A program made the translations under genes and the position numbers. The notes under the pieces were generated by a model, which had not been told where the DNA came from, did not search any database, and worked only from the letters and a program-made list of their open reading frames with translations. Below are positions 27,097 through 35,400 of a stretch of DNA of 46,083 nucleotides, one piece after another (within the stretch, counting starts at the first letter, position 1; each line of letters opens with the position of its first letter). Origin of the DNA: Coriobacteriia bacterium (GTDB lineage Bacteria; Actinomycetota; Coriobacteriia; WRKU01); the NCBI GenBank assembly GCA_009777935.1, contig WRKU01000012.1, positions 1 through 46,083 on the forward strand, written 5' to 3'.

Positions 27097-27729
27097 CTAC
27101 CGAGGCCAGAAGGGGTTTACCTGCTGCTCTCGTTCGATAGTCGTCACCGGGCCATGACCGGGATAGACCTGCGTTGTCGACGGCAGGTTCGCGGCAAGGC
27201 GCTCAAGCGAAGGTTCCATCTCTTCAGGTATTGAGCCAGGAAGATCGGTGCGCCCGACGCTTCCAGCAAAGAGCATATCGCCACTGAAAAGATGCTGCTC
27301 ACCGGTCTGAGGGTCAGCGACGAGTAGGCACATCGAGCCCGGAGTATGGCCGGGGGTATGGAGTACTTCAAAGCGCAGGCCTCCGGTCTCGATAACGTCA
27401 CCGTCGATGACGGTACGGTCGATCTTAGGCTTCGTAATCTCGACTCCGAAGAGCTCTCCGCCCCGCCCAAGCTCTCCCTCAAGCGCGGTGACTTCGGTCT
27501 CGTACGCCCACACAAACGATGAGTTATCGTCGGCGACCTCATCGGCTGCCCCCACGTGGTCGAAGTGTCCATGTGTCAGGATAACAGCGTGGACAGGACG
27601 CTCGGCGATTGCCTCGTTAATGGTGTCGGTGTCATCGCCCGGATCGATAACGACGACGCCCCCATCGGGACACTCGATAATCCAGCAGTTAGTCTCTAGC
27701 ACGCCGACCGGCACACGAACAACATCCAT
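27097..27729 (-). CDS. Metallo-beta-lactamase-fold hydrolase (glyoxalase II-like)
   Basis: 210 residues from the ATG at 27729 (MDVVRVPVGVLETNCWII), chosen because GAGGA stands 6 nt upstream; the longer frame has no family match and an ATG at 27735 would have no room for the site. The binuclear metal motif THGHFDHVG, HTPGHTPGS, SGDMLF with the bridging Asp and PGHGP are all present, as in YcbL-type hydroxyacylglutathione hydrolases. Since actinobacteria generally lack glutathione, the true thiol-ester substrate is open. It is divergent to ade, with 84 nt between the starts. Confidence 0.9.
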   Translation of the reverse strand: MDVVRVPVGVLETNCWIIECPDGGVVVIDPGDDTDTINEAIAERPVHAVILTHGHFDHVGAADEVADDNSSFVWAYETEVTALEGELGRGGELFGVEITKPKIDRTVIDGDVIETGGLRFEVLHTPGHTPGSMCLLVADPQTGEQHLFSGDMLFAGSVGRTDLPGSIPEEMEPSLERLAANLPSTTQVYPGHGPVTTIEREQQVNPFWPR

Positions 27730-27787
27730 CGCCATTCCTCGTTTCTTGTACCTGAGCTTCGCAGCGACATACTTAGATGTGCTCTGG

Positions 27788-27806
27788 TATGCTCGTACGT
27801 TACAAT
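27788..27806 (+). promoter_or_regulatory. Candidate ade promoter(s), no Shine-Dalgarno
   Basis: Two overlapping choices exist. TACAAT at 27801-27806 would start RNA near 27813, exactly at the ade ATG, giving a leaderless message but with a poor -35. TATGCT at 27788-27793 has an upstream TGG extension and GCGACA 18 nt away, giving a ~14-nt leader. In neither case is there a Shine-Dalgarno sequence before the ATG. Confidence 0.5.
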
Positions 27807-27813
27807 AGTGACT

Positions 27814-29511
27814 ATGATAAAGCCAACCAACAAACTTGTCGAGGTAGCCACCGGACGCACACCAGCCGACGTCGTGTTTAGCAACGCACAGTACCTCAAT
27901 GTATTTACGCGCCAATTTGAAACGGGCGACCTCGCCATCGTCGACGGCTACATCGCCGGTATCGGTGAGCCCGGTGACTATCGCGGCGCACGAGAGATTG
28001 ACTGCCGCGGTCAGGCCATCGTTCCCGGCTTCATCGATGCGCACATCCACCTCGAATCGACACAGGCTCCCATCGTCGAGACGACGCGGGTCATGGCTGC
28101 ACACGGCACGACCGCACTCATCGCCGACCCACACGAAATGGCGAACGTACTGGATCTTGAGAGCGTCGCGTATCTGCTCAGCGTCATCGAAGACGCGGCC
28201 GTCACCTGCTTTTTAATGGCCCCGTCGTGCGTGCCGTCGTGTCCGTTCGACGAGACCGGCGCCGTGCTGGACTCCCATGAAGTCGCCGAACTGCTGAGCC
28301 ACAAGCGCGTCATCGGCCTGGCCGAAGTCATGAACTATCCGGGCGTCATCGGCGGGGACGTCGAGGTTCACCAAAAGATACAGAACGCACAGAAGCTCGG
28401 TAAGGTAATCGATGGGCATGCACCGTGTCTGAGCGGCCTCGATCTTAACGCCTACGTTGCGGCGGGACCTACGACCGACCACGAATCGACGACCTACGCC
28501 GAAGCGTACGAGAAGCTGCGGCGCGGCCAGTACGTCCTGATTCGTGAGGGCACCGCCGGACGCAACCTCGCCGCACTCCAGGGGCTTCTGACGCCGCAGC
28601 TCTCCGACCGCTGCCTGTTTTGCTCCGACGACATCGCGGCGAGTGACCTTCTGGCGCGCGGTCACCTCGATTATCTCATTCGTCGCTGCATCGAGCTGGG
28701 TACCGCGCCGGAGATCGCCTACGCGGTCGCCTCGTTCAACGCCGCAAAGACCTATCGCTTGGCCGACTACGGAGCCCTTGCGCCGGGATATCGCGCTGAC
28801 CTCGTGCTGCTTAACGACATCGAGACTGTCGATATCGCGGCCGTGTGGCACGCCGGTGTCGAGCTGGCCGAGACGGAGAGCGCGACCAAAATACCACCAC
28901 GAGAAGACGACTTCCCCGCCGTCTTCCACTCTGTTCATATGGCCCCGTTTAGCGTGCAAGATATCGCAACCGACGACACGCCGCGACCGCTCATCGGCAT
29001 TGTCGGCGGTGAAATCATCACCGAGAACAAGGGCACGGCGACGGGTATCGATGTCGAACGCGATATCCTCAAGCTCTGCGTCGTCGAGCGTCACAAAGCA
29101 ACGGGCCACATCGGCATCGCGTACGCGACCGGCTATGGGCTCAAACGAGGAGCCATCGCAACGAGCGTGGCCCACGATGCACACAATATTATTGCAATTG
29201 GCACCAATGATGCCGACCTTGCCGCCGCCATCGAACGCGTACGCGACCTGCAGGGTGGACACGTACTCGTCGAGCACGGACAGGTCATCGCAGAGCTACC
29301 GCTGCCCATCGCCGGCCTCATCAGCGATGTACCCATCGAGGAAGTGGCACGACTCCATCATGAACTCGACACGGCCGCACACGAATGTGGCGTCCTACCC
29401 AACGTATCGCCGCTGATGACGCTTTCGTTCCTTGCACTACCGGTGATACCGCACCTCAAGTTGACGACGCTCGGCGTCGTTGATGTCGATACCTTTAGTC
29501 TGATGAACTAA
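27814..29511 (+). CDS. ade: Adenine deaminase
   Basis: Deaminates adenine to hypoxanthine in purine salvage. 565 residues from ATG 27814; a GTG six bases upstream is in frame but would lie at or before the transcript start. The amidohydrolase barrel has the metal motif DAHIHLEST, PHEMANVLD, the GHAPCLSGLDLNAYVAAG block and CSDDIAASDLL with the catalytic Asp. The C-terminal domain typical of Ade (GIAYATGYGLKRGAIATSVAHDAHNII) is complete. It is the only large plus-strand gene in the window and stands alone between a divergent hydrolase and a convergent exported-protein gene. Confidence 0.96.
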   Translation: MIKPTNKLVEVATGRTPADVVFSNAQYLNVFTRQFETGDLAIVDGYIAGIGEPGDYRGAREIDCRGQAIVPGFIDAHIHLESTQAPIVETTRVMAAHGTTALIADPHEMANVLDLESVAYLLSVIEDAAVTCFLMAPSCVPSCPFDETGAVLDSHEVAELLSHKRVIGLAEVMNYPGVIGGDVEVHQKIQNAQKLGKVIDGHAPCLSGLDLNAYVAAGPTTDHESTTYAEAYEKLRRGQYVLIREGTAGRNLAALQGLLTPQLSDRCLFCSDDIAASDLLARGHLDYLIRRCIELGTAPEIAYAVASFNAAKTYRLADYGALAPGYRADLVLLNDIETVDIAAVWHAGVELAETESATKIPPREDDFPAVFHSVHMAPFSVQDIATDDTPRPLIGIVGGEIITENKGTATGIDVERDILKLCVVERHKATGHIGIAYATGYGLKRGAIATSVAHDAHNIIAIGTNDADLAAAIERVRDLQGGHVLVEHGQVIAELPLPIAGLISDVPIEEVARLHHELDTAAHECGVLPNVSPLMTLSFLALPVIPHLKLTTLGVVDVDTFSLMN

Positions 29512-29567
29512 GCAAGGCATTCAAAGGCCGTCCCCCTGCACGAGAGACGACCTTCGAGTGCCTTGCT
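29511..29567. terminator. Long bidirectional hairpin between ade and the exported-protein gene
   Basis: AGCAAGGCA (29511-29519) pairs perfectly with TGCCTTGCT (29559-29567), and pairing continues inward with two mismatches to a 22-position stem and a ~13-nt loop. It starts at the last base of the ade stop and ends 6 nt before the stop of the convergent gene. No T-run follows on either strand, so it would be a U-less terminator or a 3'-end stabiliser serving both genes. Confidence 0.65.
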
Positions 29568-29573
29568 CTAACT

Positions 29574-30518
29574 CTACTGGCTGGTGTCGAGGTCTCTGAC
29601 GACCTCCCAGCCATTGGGGCCTGCCTTACTCATTACCAGATCGGGCTGGTTGGTGGGATGGGTAAGATGTGGGCGCGCAGGATCCCATACCCCCACATCG
29701 TCGAGCGAGAGGACTTCCATCTTAAGATCGATAGCGTAGTAGAAGGCCCGACTACGCAACCGCTCGCTACCAAAGGTAACGCCGTTCATGAGCAGCGCGG
29801 TGTCGTTGGTCGGGGCAACCTCTGAAGAGTAGTAGAAGTAGCCGTCTTCGCACAGCACCCAGGTATCGGCGGGACGCGTATTAGGACCGGGCGCGTCCCA
29901 CTGAGCAAAGGTCATGACGCTCACACTCAGATCGGTACGTGTCGGGCCGGCCTGTCCATTTATCTGGCCCCAACTCCAGTACATGCCAAACAGGTCAGGA
30001 GGGGTAGCCGCAGGCCATACGGTACCGTGAGCGGTCCACGAGGTATCAGGTATGACAAACCAGGGGTTTGCCGTATCGGTGTCGATGAAAGAACCCCAAT
30101 TGCCTTCCGCAAACGTTGACTCCATCTCATCCATCGCATCTTGATTGCCTTCATTGAGCGGCGCAAACGGAATCGGAACACGAGAATCTTCTACACTCGT
30201 CAGATGCTCATTGAGCATGTTTCGACCCTCCATGCCATCTGCCGCATCGAGCCACTGCATGAACTCTCTGGCTTGAATACGCGCGATAAAGGGCACGTTA
30301 CCCGTGTTTTCGACCCAGACCTCTTTGTTCCAGGTATCTTCGTCTTCGCGTGAAAAGAAGTCATGGAGCTGGGCTTCGGGAGCCGCAGCGTTCGCAAATT
30401 GATTGATTGCGGTCTGGATGGCGCCCCACGCAAAGGCACCCAAAAGAAGGAGGAGTAAGGCGACAATTATGGCAATGGCAGTGTTAGTGCGCTTGTGAGA
30501 GCGACATGTCTCTGGCAT
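29574..30518 (-). CDS. Exported protein resembling SipW-dependent TasA/camelysin-like proteins
   Basis: 314 residues from the ATG at 30518 (GAGGG 5 nt upstream). A Lys/Arg head is followed by one hydrophobic segment (14-33) that could be a signal or an anchor. After it come LHDFFSREDEDTW and VWVENTGNVPFIARIQ (67-82), the pattern of matrix and camelysin-like proteins exported with SipW-type signal peptidases. The second family-like part is WVLCEDGYFYYSSEVAP (220-236). The middle is Trp/Asn/Asp-rich with no other domain seen. No SipW peptidase, sortase or pilus gene is nearby. It is an orphan transcription unit downstream of rel. Family assignment is by pattern only and moderately sure. Confidence 0.55.
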   Translation of the reverse strand: MPETCRSHKRTNTAIAIIVALLLLLLGAFAWGAIQTAINQFANAAAPEAQLHDFFSREDEDTWNKEVWVENTGNVPFIARIQAREFMQWLDAADGMEGRNMLNEHLTSVEDSRVPIPFAPLNEGNQDAMDEMESTFAEGNWGSFIDTDTANPWFVIPDTSWTAHGTVWPAATPPDLFGMYWSWGQINGQAGPTRTDLSVSVMTFAQWDAPGPNTRPADTWVLCEDGYFYYSSEVAPTNDTALLMNGVTFGSERLRSRAFYYAIDLKMEVLSLDDVGVWDPARPHLTHPTNQPDLVMSKAGPNGWEVVRDLDTSQ

Positions 30519-30571
30519 AGTACCCTCTTTCTCTCTGTGCGCCGACCATCCGCACACAATCCGCGTATACT

Positions 30572-30592
30572 ATCTGCACGTGCTGTGCAGAT
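30572..30592. repeat. 8-bp perfect inverted repeat upstream of the exported-protein gene
   Basis: ATCTGCAC (30572-30579) and GTGCAGAT (30585-30592) are separated by 5 nt. The repeat lies in the 163-nt gap after rel and ~55 nt before the start codon at 30518. A CATAAT -10-like hexamer on the minus strand stands just upstream of it at 30602-30607, so it could be an operator in the leader or near the start of transcription. No T-run follows, which argues against a terminator of rel. The rest of the gap is AT-rich and without a gene. Confidence 0.5.
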
Positions 30593-30681
30593 TTGCTTCA
30601 TTATGCGCGAGAGAGAAAGCTCTCCACAAAATCTCCATATTACCTGTTAGATTTATGTTTTCAGAGTGTTAGCGAATGCTG

Positions 30682-32484
30682 TTAGCGAGGCTCTGTTGCG
30701 TTCGGAGTGTCCTTTGACATGACGCGGCGAACCTCAAAGACACCGGGCACCCGGCGCAAGTCATCAAATAAGGCCTCAAGGCGCGTCAGATCGCCCATCT
30801 CAAAGAGAAAGCGCATGTCAACGACGCCGTCGGGGTGTGCGTACGACGACGACTCGATGATGTCGACTGACGCGCCGGCAACCTGCATCGTGACGTCTTG
30901 CAAGAGGCGCAAACGGTCGGTCGCACGCACAGCAATCTCAGCGCGCGGGGCCAGCCCCTTTTGACGCTTGCGCTTCTTCGCCGGCTTCGGCGCCGGGACG
31001 AACGGGGCGCTTTCGTCGGTCGTACCGGCCTCACCGAGAAGACGGCTCTCTTTGCGCGCTTCGCGGGCGAGAAACGAACGTATCTTCGAGCGCGCCGAGC
31101 TCGTCACCACGATGTCGAGCCACTCGCGTGTCGGCGCCGCGCTCTGTTGGGTCAGCACTTCGATACGGTCGCCGTTTTGTAGCTCGTAGGTGCGCGGTAC
31201 GATCTCACCGTTAACCTTTGCACCTACATAGTGGATGCCAATCTCGGTATGAATATGGAAGGCAAAGTCGAGCGGTGTTGAGCCACGCTTTAATGATTTG
31301 ACCTCGCCTTTCGGGGTAAAGACAAAAACCTCTTCCTGAAAGAGATCGATCTTTAGCTCCTCCATGAATTCGCTGGGATCTTCGAGCTCGGTCTGCCATT
31401 CGAGCATCTGGCGTAGCCACGAAAGTCGTTCGTCAAAGTCATCATCGTGACCTTTATAGCGCCAGTGCGCTGCCACACCATATTCGGCCGTTCGGTGCAT
31501 CTCATGAGTGCGAATCTGCACCTCAAGAGGATTTCCTGCCGGCCCAATGACGGTCGTGTGCAACGACTGGTACATGTTGAACTTTGGCATCGCCACGTAG
31601 TCCTTAAAACGTCCGGGAATCGGCGTATAGAGACTGTGCACGAGGCCGAGCACGCTGTAGACATCGGGGATTGTATCGACGACGATACGCAGGCCGAGCA
31701 GGTCGTATATCTCGCTAAAGTCCTTACCCTTGGCAATCATCTTTTGATAGATAGAGTAGAGGTGCTTCGGGCGCCCCTGAATCTCGGCCGTGATATCGTG
31801 CTCGTCGAGCACCGCCTGAATCTCGGCCATGACCTGCATGGCGTATTCATCGCGTTGCGCGCGAGACTGGTGCACCATCTGCGCTACCATCGAGTATTTG
31901 ACCGGGTCAAGATAGCGAAACGCAAGATCCTCAAGTTCCCACTTAATCTGCGAGATGCCGAGGCGATGCGCAAGCGGTGCAAAGATCTCCATCGTCTCGC
32001 GCGATTTTTCTATCTGCTTGTCTTGAGGCAACGCCGAGAGCGTGCGCATGTTGTGGAGGCGATCGGCAAGCTTGATAAGAATCACGCGAATATCACGCGC
32101 CATTGCGATAATCATCTTGCGCATCGATTCGGACTGTTGCTCGGTATAGGTATCAAACTCGATCTTGCGCAGCTTCGTAATGCCGTCGACGAGCAGGGCA
32201 ACCTCGGCACCGAACCGGCGCTGTACGTCGGCAAGCTCGATACCGGGACAGTCTTCTACGGTGTCGTGGAGAAGCGCCGCCTCTATCGTGCGGAAGTCGA
32301 GACGCAGGTCGGCGAGTATCGTCGCAACCTCAAGCGGGTGCGTGATGAACTCATCGCCCGACTCGCGCAGCTGACCTTCGTGTGCGAGAAGCGAAAACTC
32401 GTAGGCCTCGACGACCGAGGCAATCTCGTCGGCGTCGTGGTTCTCGGCAAGGCGAGCAGCGAGTGCTTCGATCGTTACGCTCAT
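30682..32484 (-). CDS. RelA/SpoT-family (p)ppGpp synthetase/hydrolase, shortened C-terminus
   Basis: Makes and degrades the alarmone (p)ppGpp. 600 residues against the usual 730-790. The HD hydrolase domain is intact (His49, HDTVED 73-78, Asp141-Arg142). The synthetase domain has GRPKHLYSIYQKM (237-249), YDLLGLRI and RFKDYVAMPKFN (292-303) with the RxKD form of bifunctional enzymes; the next motif reads NMYQSLHT where the family has NGYQSLHT. A TGS domain (about 385-447) and a C-terminal ACT domain (about 512-590) are present. Only ~65 residues lie between them, ending in a Lys/Arg linker, so most of the helical and all of the zinc-finger/RIS region is missing. The ATG overlaps the recJ-recQ stop in an ATGA. 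Confidence 0.95.
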   Translation of the reverse strand: MSVTIEALAARLAENHDADEIASVVEAYEFSLLAHEGQLRESGDEFITHPLEVATILADLRLDFRTIEAALLHDTVEDCPGIELADVQRRFGAEVALLVDGITKLRKIEFDTYTEQQSESMRKMIIAMARDIRVILIKLADRLHNMRTLSALPQDKQIEKSRETMEIFAPLAHRLGISQIKWELEDLAFRYLDPVKYSMVAQMVHQSRAQRDEYAMQVMAEIQAVLDEHDITAEIQGRPKHLYSIYQKMIAKGKDFSEIYDLLGLRIVVDTIPDVYSVLGLVHSLYTPIPGRFKDYVAMPKFNMYQSLHTTVIGPAGNPLEVQIRTHEMHRTAEYGVAAHWRYKGHDDDFDERLSWLRQMLEWQTELEDPSEFMEELKIDLFQEEVFVFTPKGEVKSLKRGSTPLDFAFHIHTEIGIHYVGAKVNGEIVPRTYELQNGDRIEVLTQQSAAPTREWLDIVVTSSARSKIRSFLAREARKESRLLGEAGTTDESAPFVPAPKPAKKRKRQKGLAPRAEIAVRATDRLRLLQDVTMQVAGASVDIIESSSYAHPDGVVDMRFLFEMGDLTRLEALFDDLRRVPGVFEVRRVMSKDTPNATEPR

Positions 32485-35400
32485 CGCGGACCTTGCTCGG
32501 TAGGGAGAATCGGCTTATTGAACCGATCGAGAAGCTCCTCGGCGCTCGCCTGCATGACCCACTCTTTGAAGTCGGTAAAATCGATCATCTCTTCTTTGCC
32601 TTCGAGATAACGTATGCTGCGCTCAAGCTCGACGCGCTCAGGACGTGGTGTCAAGGTAATGCGGCGTGCGCTGCTGCGTCCGTCGGTCGTCAGGAAGCCA
32701 AGCTCACGAAAGACCGCGACGACGGCACTCACTGTTTTGTCGGTAACGCGCATCGGCAACGGCCCCTGCTGTTTAAGAATCTCGGTCGTGCGCAGGGCGA
32801 TTTCGTCGTTGGTTATCGAGAACGGCTGACCCTGCTCGCCCGCTAGATCGCCGGCCACTGCGTGAAGTGCCTGATAGACGGCGGCGCATACTTCGCGCGG
32901 CGGCGCTAACGACGCGAGGATGTGGTCGTTGATGGCAGCGTCTTTTTCGCCGAAGAGAAGATGGACGGTCGCACGAGCGCCGTCGCGCCCGCTGCGCCCC
33001 GCCATTTGGTTGAACTCGACGGCCGAAAACGGCAGGTGATAGAGGACTACATGGCGGATATCGGGGATGTTGACGCCTTCGCCAAAGGCGCTCGTCGCAA
33101 CGACGACCTGCACACGTCCATCACGAAACCGTCGCTCGATTTCATGACGCGCGCTCTTTCCCAGACCCCCGTTGTAGAAGACGGTCTTCCACGCGAGCTC
33201 CGGTATCGATTGGCGAATCGTACGCGCGATTTTTACCGACTCATGACGCGAGTTAACGTAGATGACAACCTTCTCGCCTCGGCCCACGAGCTCAAGTACA
33301 TAGCTCATCTTCTGTGCGCAGCCACGCTCATCGGCAACGCAGAGATTGTCGCGCATCGAGTGGTCGAGCACCCGATTGTCGATAGCGAGCGCCTCGCAGA
33401 TGGCGTCGGCGACCTCATCGTCGGCCGTCGCGGTGACCGCAAGGGCCGTGGGATTGCCGAGCTTTTCGGTCGCGGCGCGCATCGCCGCATAGGCCGGGCG
33501 ATTGCCCGCCTTCGCCTGTCCGATATGATGCGCTTCATCGACGACGACAAAACCGATGCGCGCACCGACGGCGAACTTCTCGGCGTGAAAGTGAAGGAAC
33601 TCAGGCGTGGTAAGGATGACATCGAGGGTGCCTTCTCGCAGGGCCTCGAAGCTCTCGGCGCGCGCCGTACTTGAGCTCTCCCCCGTCACAATTGCGACAG
33701 AGAGCCCAATCTCGGCGAAGGCATTTTCGAGATGATAGGCTTGGTCTGCCACGAGCGCGCGCAGCGGATAGACGAATATCGATGCCTTCTTTTGCAGCAA
33801 CGCCGTTTTAGCTGCGTGCATATGAAAGATGAGCGACTTGCCACGCCCCGTCGCCATAACGGTCAAGGTGTTGAGCCGTTGCTCAAGCGCCTCAAGCGAG
33901 CGCTTCTGTGCATCGTGAAGCTCGAAATCGCCGATAAAGTGTCGAGCGAGTGCCTGTTCGAGCTCACGGGGGCTCATCTGCTCGTATCGTGCGCGCTGCA
34001 TGATGCGATATGAGCCACGGCGCTCCTGTGTAAAGCCGTCACTGTGTCGCACCACGATGTTCAGGCCACGCGCGCGCTCCGGACCGCTTTCCGCACCCGC
34101 GCCTTCCGTACGCACGCCTTCGACATCCGGACCACCGGTAATCGAAGCGATCTCGGCGAGATAGACTGTTCCCTCGTCGATGGCCGGTGCGAGCACCACG
34201 GCGAGATCTCGATTGAGAAAACCGAGCTGTGCGGAGTCAAAGTAGGCGCTCAAACGCGGGGCGACGACCGCAATGGCGTTCGGATCGTATGCGTTGTTGA
34301 CATCGCGTACGAGCTCAATTTCGTCGTCTTCACGAAGCTGCGCCAGTATCTCTTGACGCCCCTCGAACGTCACGCCGGCGAGCTTGGTAAAAAACGACGA
34401 CGCATCAAGGATACCGTCGTAGTCACGGCGCGTAAGTGTCTCGTCGGCGTGCTCAAAGAGCTCGGAGACGAATTCGCTGCGCGCGGGGTCGTGTTGGCTT
34501 GGATCGGTGAGCGGTTCGAGCCGCTGCACAACCATATGAGGACAGCGCCGCCCACTCCACTCGTCGGCCTCGAAGGTAAAGATGACGTTGGCCACCGTAA
34601 TAGCAGCCGTATCCTTGATCTCGGGCGGGCAGCGAAAATAGATAGCTGCGACCTTCCTGTCGCCTTGAACGGCGGAAAACTTGAGATGTGTGCCCTCTTT
34701 GCCCACCAGGTTGATGTCGGCAATCTGCACGTTACGTGCGAGGAAGAGTGGGCGCTCGTTCGCTTCACCGAACGGTTCGAGCTGCGCCAGCTCGTCGACG
34801 AGCTCCAGCGTTAATTCATCGATATCGACGAGCGCATCGGTATGATCGACGGGGGTAAAGCTCTCGGCGTCGAGCTCGTCGAGGTGCGCAAGAAGCGCGG
34901 TACGAAAGGCATCGATGTTCTCCTCTTTGAGCGAAAGACCAGCGGCGGCATAGTGGCCCCCCCAGCGTTCAAGGTAGGGGCTGCATGTCTTAAGCGCCGT
35001 GAAGAGATCGACCTGCCCAACGCTTCGTCCCGAACACGAGGCGATGCCATCCTCGATAGAACAGAGAAACGCCGGGACACCATAACGCTCTGCAAGACGT
35101 GACGCAATGATTCCCTTGACGCCATCGTGATAGTCGGCATGTGCCAACACGATAGCGCGCTCGCCTCGATATGATTCATCGAGCTCGGCCGTGGCCATCT
35201 CCATCAGGTCGCGTTCGATACGTCTGCGTTGACGGTTGCACTCATCGAGAAGCGACGCGTAGCGCAGCGCCTCACCGTAGTCGTCGGTCAGAAGCAGGTT
35301 GAGTGCTTCAAGAGGCGTGCCGATACGTCCGGCCGCATTGAGGCGCGGCGCGAGCGAAAACGAGATGCGCTCGGCCGTTGCGCTCGCAAGGTCGACGGCG

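Noticed and set aside
27730-28134. N-terminal extension of the MBL-fold hydrolase
   Set aside because: It runs antisense through ade and the divergent promoter region; the ribosome site selects 27729.
30566-30571. TATACT on the plus strand as a promoter
   Set aside because: No plus-strand gene follows; it would only make antisense RNA of rel, and no -35 was found.
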